A DNA stretch of 6,321 bases from Phascolarctobacterium sp. (GTDB taxonomy: Bacteria; Bacillota; Negativicutes; Acidaminococcales; Acidaminococcaceae): assembly GCA_016302525.1 (NCBI GenBank), contig JAEDNJ010000092.1, positions 1 to 6,321 on the forward strand, in the 5' to 3' direction. The notes beneath the pieces are model-generated. The model searched no databases and was not told where the DNA came from. It saw only the letters and a program-made list of their open reading frames with translations. The translations under genes were made by a program, and so were the position numbers. How positions within the stretch are numbered: the stretch's first letter is position 1; each line of letters opens with the position of its first letter. Below, piece by piece: positions 5,363 through 6,321 of this stretch.

Positions 5363-6094
5363 TTATTTAATTTCAATATGTAAATTCTCTAAAGCAGCCT
5401 TAGCAGCCCTTTGCTGTGCTTCCTTTTTGCGATGACCACTGCCGGAACCAATCACCTGGTTATTCAGCTCAACCTCCACATCAAAGGTTTTGTTATGCTC
5501 CGGTCCACTGCTGGAGATGATGCGATAGACAAGCTTCACATCTCCGTGGCGCTGAACCTCCTCCTGCAAATAGGTTTTGTAATCAAACTCATCCTCATCT
5601 ACAGGAACACCATGTAAACAAACCTCATCAATAGTAGGCTGCATCAAACGCAAAAGATAGGCACGAGCATATTCCATGCCCTGGTCAACATAAACAGCAC
5701 CCAAAACAGCTTCAAAGGCATCTGCCAGGATGGAAACGCGCTGGCGCCCGCCACCCTTTTCCTCACCCTTGCCTAATAACAAGTAGCTGCCCAGCTTAAT
5801 TTTTTTAGCAAACTTAAAGAGACTTTTTTCGCATACCAAATGAGCTCGATATACAGTCAGGTCTCCCTCTGGCAGGTTCTGATAGTTATTAAACATATAG
5901 GTGCTGACAATGACACTGAGCACAGAATCGCCCAAAAATTCTATACGCTCATTAAACTTGGTTTTACCCTTGACCTCGTTGGCATAGGAGCTGTGGGTTA
6001 AAGCCATGTCCAGCAGAGACAAATCCTTAATTTCAATCTTTAATTGCTCACAAAGCTGCAACAGCTGTTGCCTTCTTGCCTCTTGCATCTCCAC
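5363..6094 (-). CDS. rnc: Ribonuclease III
   Basis: This is a 243-aa protein of normal length for bacterial RNase III, the Mg2+-dependent endonuclease that cuts double-stranded RNA in rRNA precursors and mRNAs. The N-terminal catalytic domain holds the signature NERIEFLGDSVL (48-59), with E49, E52 and D56 in the places of E. coli E38, E41 and D45. It also holds LADAFEAVLGAVYVD (123-137), with D125 and E128 in the places of D114 and E117. All catalytic acids are present. The C-terminal dsRNA-binding domain (about 171-239) is complete, from DYKTYLQEEVQ through GSGSGHRKKEAQQRAAKAALENL. The start is either GTG (6092-6094) or ATG (6086-6088). A GGTG 5 nt before the ATG is the only SD-like match, so I cannot decide; the longer form is given. 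It lies 8 nt behind fabF and is probably coupled to it. Confidence 0.97.
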   Translation of the reverse strand: MEMQEARRQQLLQLCEQLKIEIKDLSLLDMALTHSSYANEVKGKTKFNERIEFLGDSVLSVIVSTYMFNNYQNLPEGDLTVYRAHLVCEKSLFKFAKKIKLGSYLLLGKGEEKGGGRQRVSILADAFEAVLGAVYVDQGMEYARAYLLRLMQPTIDEVCLHGVPVDEDEFDYKTYLQEEVQRHGDVKLVYRIISSSGPEHNKTFDVEVELNNQVIGSGSGHRKKEAQQRAAKAALENLHIEIK

Positions 6095-6102
6095 ACCAGC
6101 TT

Positions 6103-6321
6103 TTATTCAGCGTATTTTTTTAAGCAAATGCACGCGTTATGACCACCAAAGCCCAGGTTATCACTGAGGGCAACCTTAACCTCTGCCTCACGAGCAGTGT
6201 TAGGAACATAATCCAAATCCAGACCCTCTTCTAAATCAGGCTCTTGATAGTTGATGGTAGGAGGAATAACGCCATTAGCAATAGTCATAGCAGTAGCAAT
6301 AGCCTCAACACCACCAGCAGC
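6103..6321 (-). CDS. fabF: Beta-ketoacyl-ACP synthase II, C-terminal fragment (cut by window edge)
   Basis: This is the last 72 codons of a condensing enzyme of type II fatty-acid synthesis, which extends acyl-ACP with malonyl-[15 protein letters not shown] continues the family's 'GHLLGAAGGVEA' helix; [12 protein letters not shown] and [12 protein letters not shown] are characteristic FabF segments. LGFGGHNAC is the C-terminal glycine-rich loop (NSFGFGGTN/HN in relatives; here DNL replaces NSF before GFGG). The catalytic Cys and the two active-site His lie outside the window, so integrity cannot be judged. In many Firmicutes fabF sits between acpP and rnc, and the order with rnc here agrees. 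Confidence 0.93.
   Translation of the reverse strand, partial: AAGGVEAIATAMTIANGVIPPTINYQEPDLEEGLDLDYVPNTAREAEVKVALSDNLGFGGHNACICLKKYAE

Overview
The window looks like chromosomal sequence from a Firmicutes-type bacterium, most likely a diderm Negativicutes (Acidaminococcaceae / Phascolarctobacterium-like). This is inferred from the fabF-rnc order, a RecD2 helicase followed by a ComF protein, the style of the proteins, and an apparently exported pentapeptide protein. No rRNA or marker gene fixes the taxonomy, so this is a moderate-confidence guess. All supported genes lie on the minus strand and read from right to left. I see no tRNA, rRNA, CRISPR array, insertion sequence or phage gene.

Layout in the direction of transcription (from position 6321 down to 1). 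(1) The 3' end of fabF (fatty-acid elongation) is followed 8 nt later by rnc (RNase III), and the pair ends at an intrinsic terminator near 5267-5301. (2) A perfect-consensus sigma-70-type promoter (TTGACA, 17 nt, TATAAT; 5240-5268) follows at once. It drives a three-gene unit: a 156-aa S-adenosylmethionine-decarboxylase-like protein, a 232-aa HAD-family phosphatase and a 254-aa signal-peptide-bearing pentapeptide-repeat protein. The unit ends at a strong terminator at 3103-3139. (3) A second promoter, with an extended -10 and a 27-bp dyad lying over the -10, precedes recD2, then comF (overlapping recD2 by 4 nt), then the 5' end of a membrane permease that runs off the window.

The housekeeping parts are ordinary: fatty-acid synthesis with RNA processing on one side, and DNA repair helicase with a ComF phosphoribosyltransferase-like protein on the other. 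The middle unit is the unusual part. Its first gene keeps the fold and several active-site positions of bacterial AdoMet decarboxylase (SpeD/SpeH), but has Gly where the pyruvoyl-forming Ser should be and Arg where the preceding Glu should be. It also carries a strongly basic 36-residue C-terminal tail. It is therefore probably not a self-processing decarboxylase. Its co-transcription with a HAD phosphatase and an exported protein of about 40 uninterrupted pentapeptide repeats has no function I can name.

Start-site corrections supported by Shine-Dalgarno positions: recD2 starts at 3048 (not 3060) and the HAD gene at 4635 (not 4695). Several genes use non-ATG starts (comF TTG; SpeD-like GTG; rnc probably GTG; the permease probably TTG).
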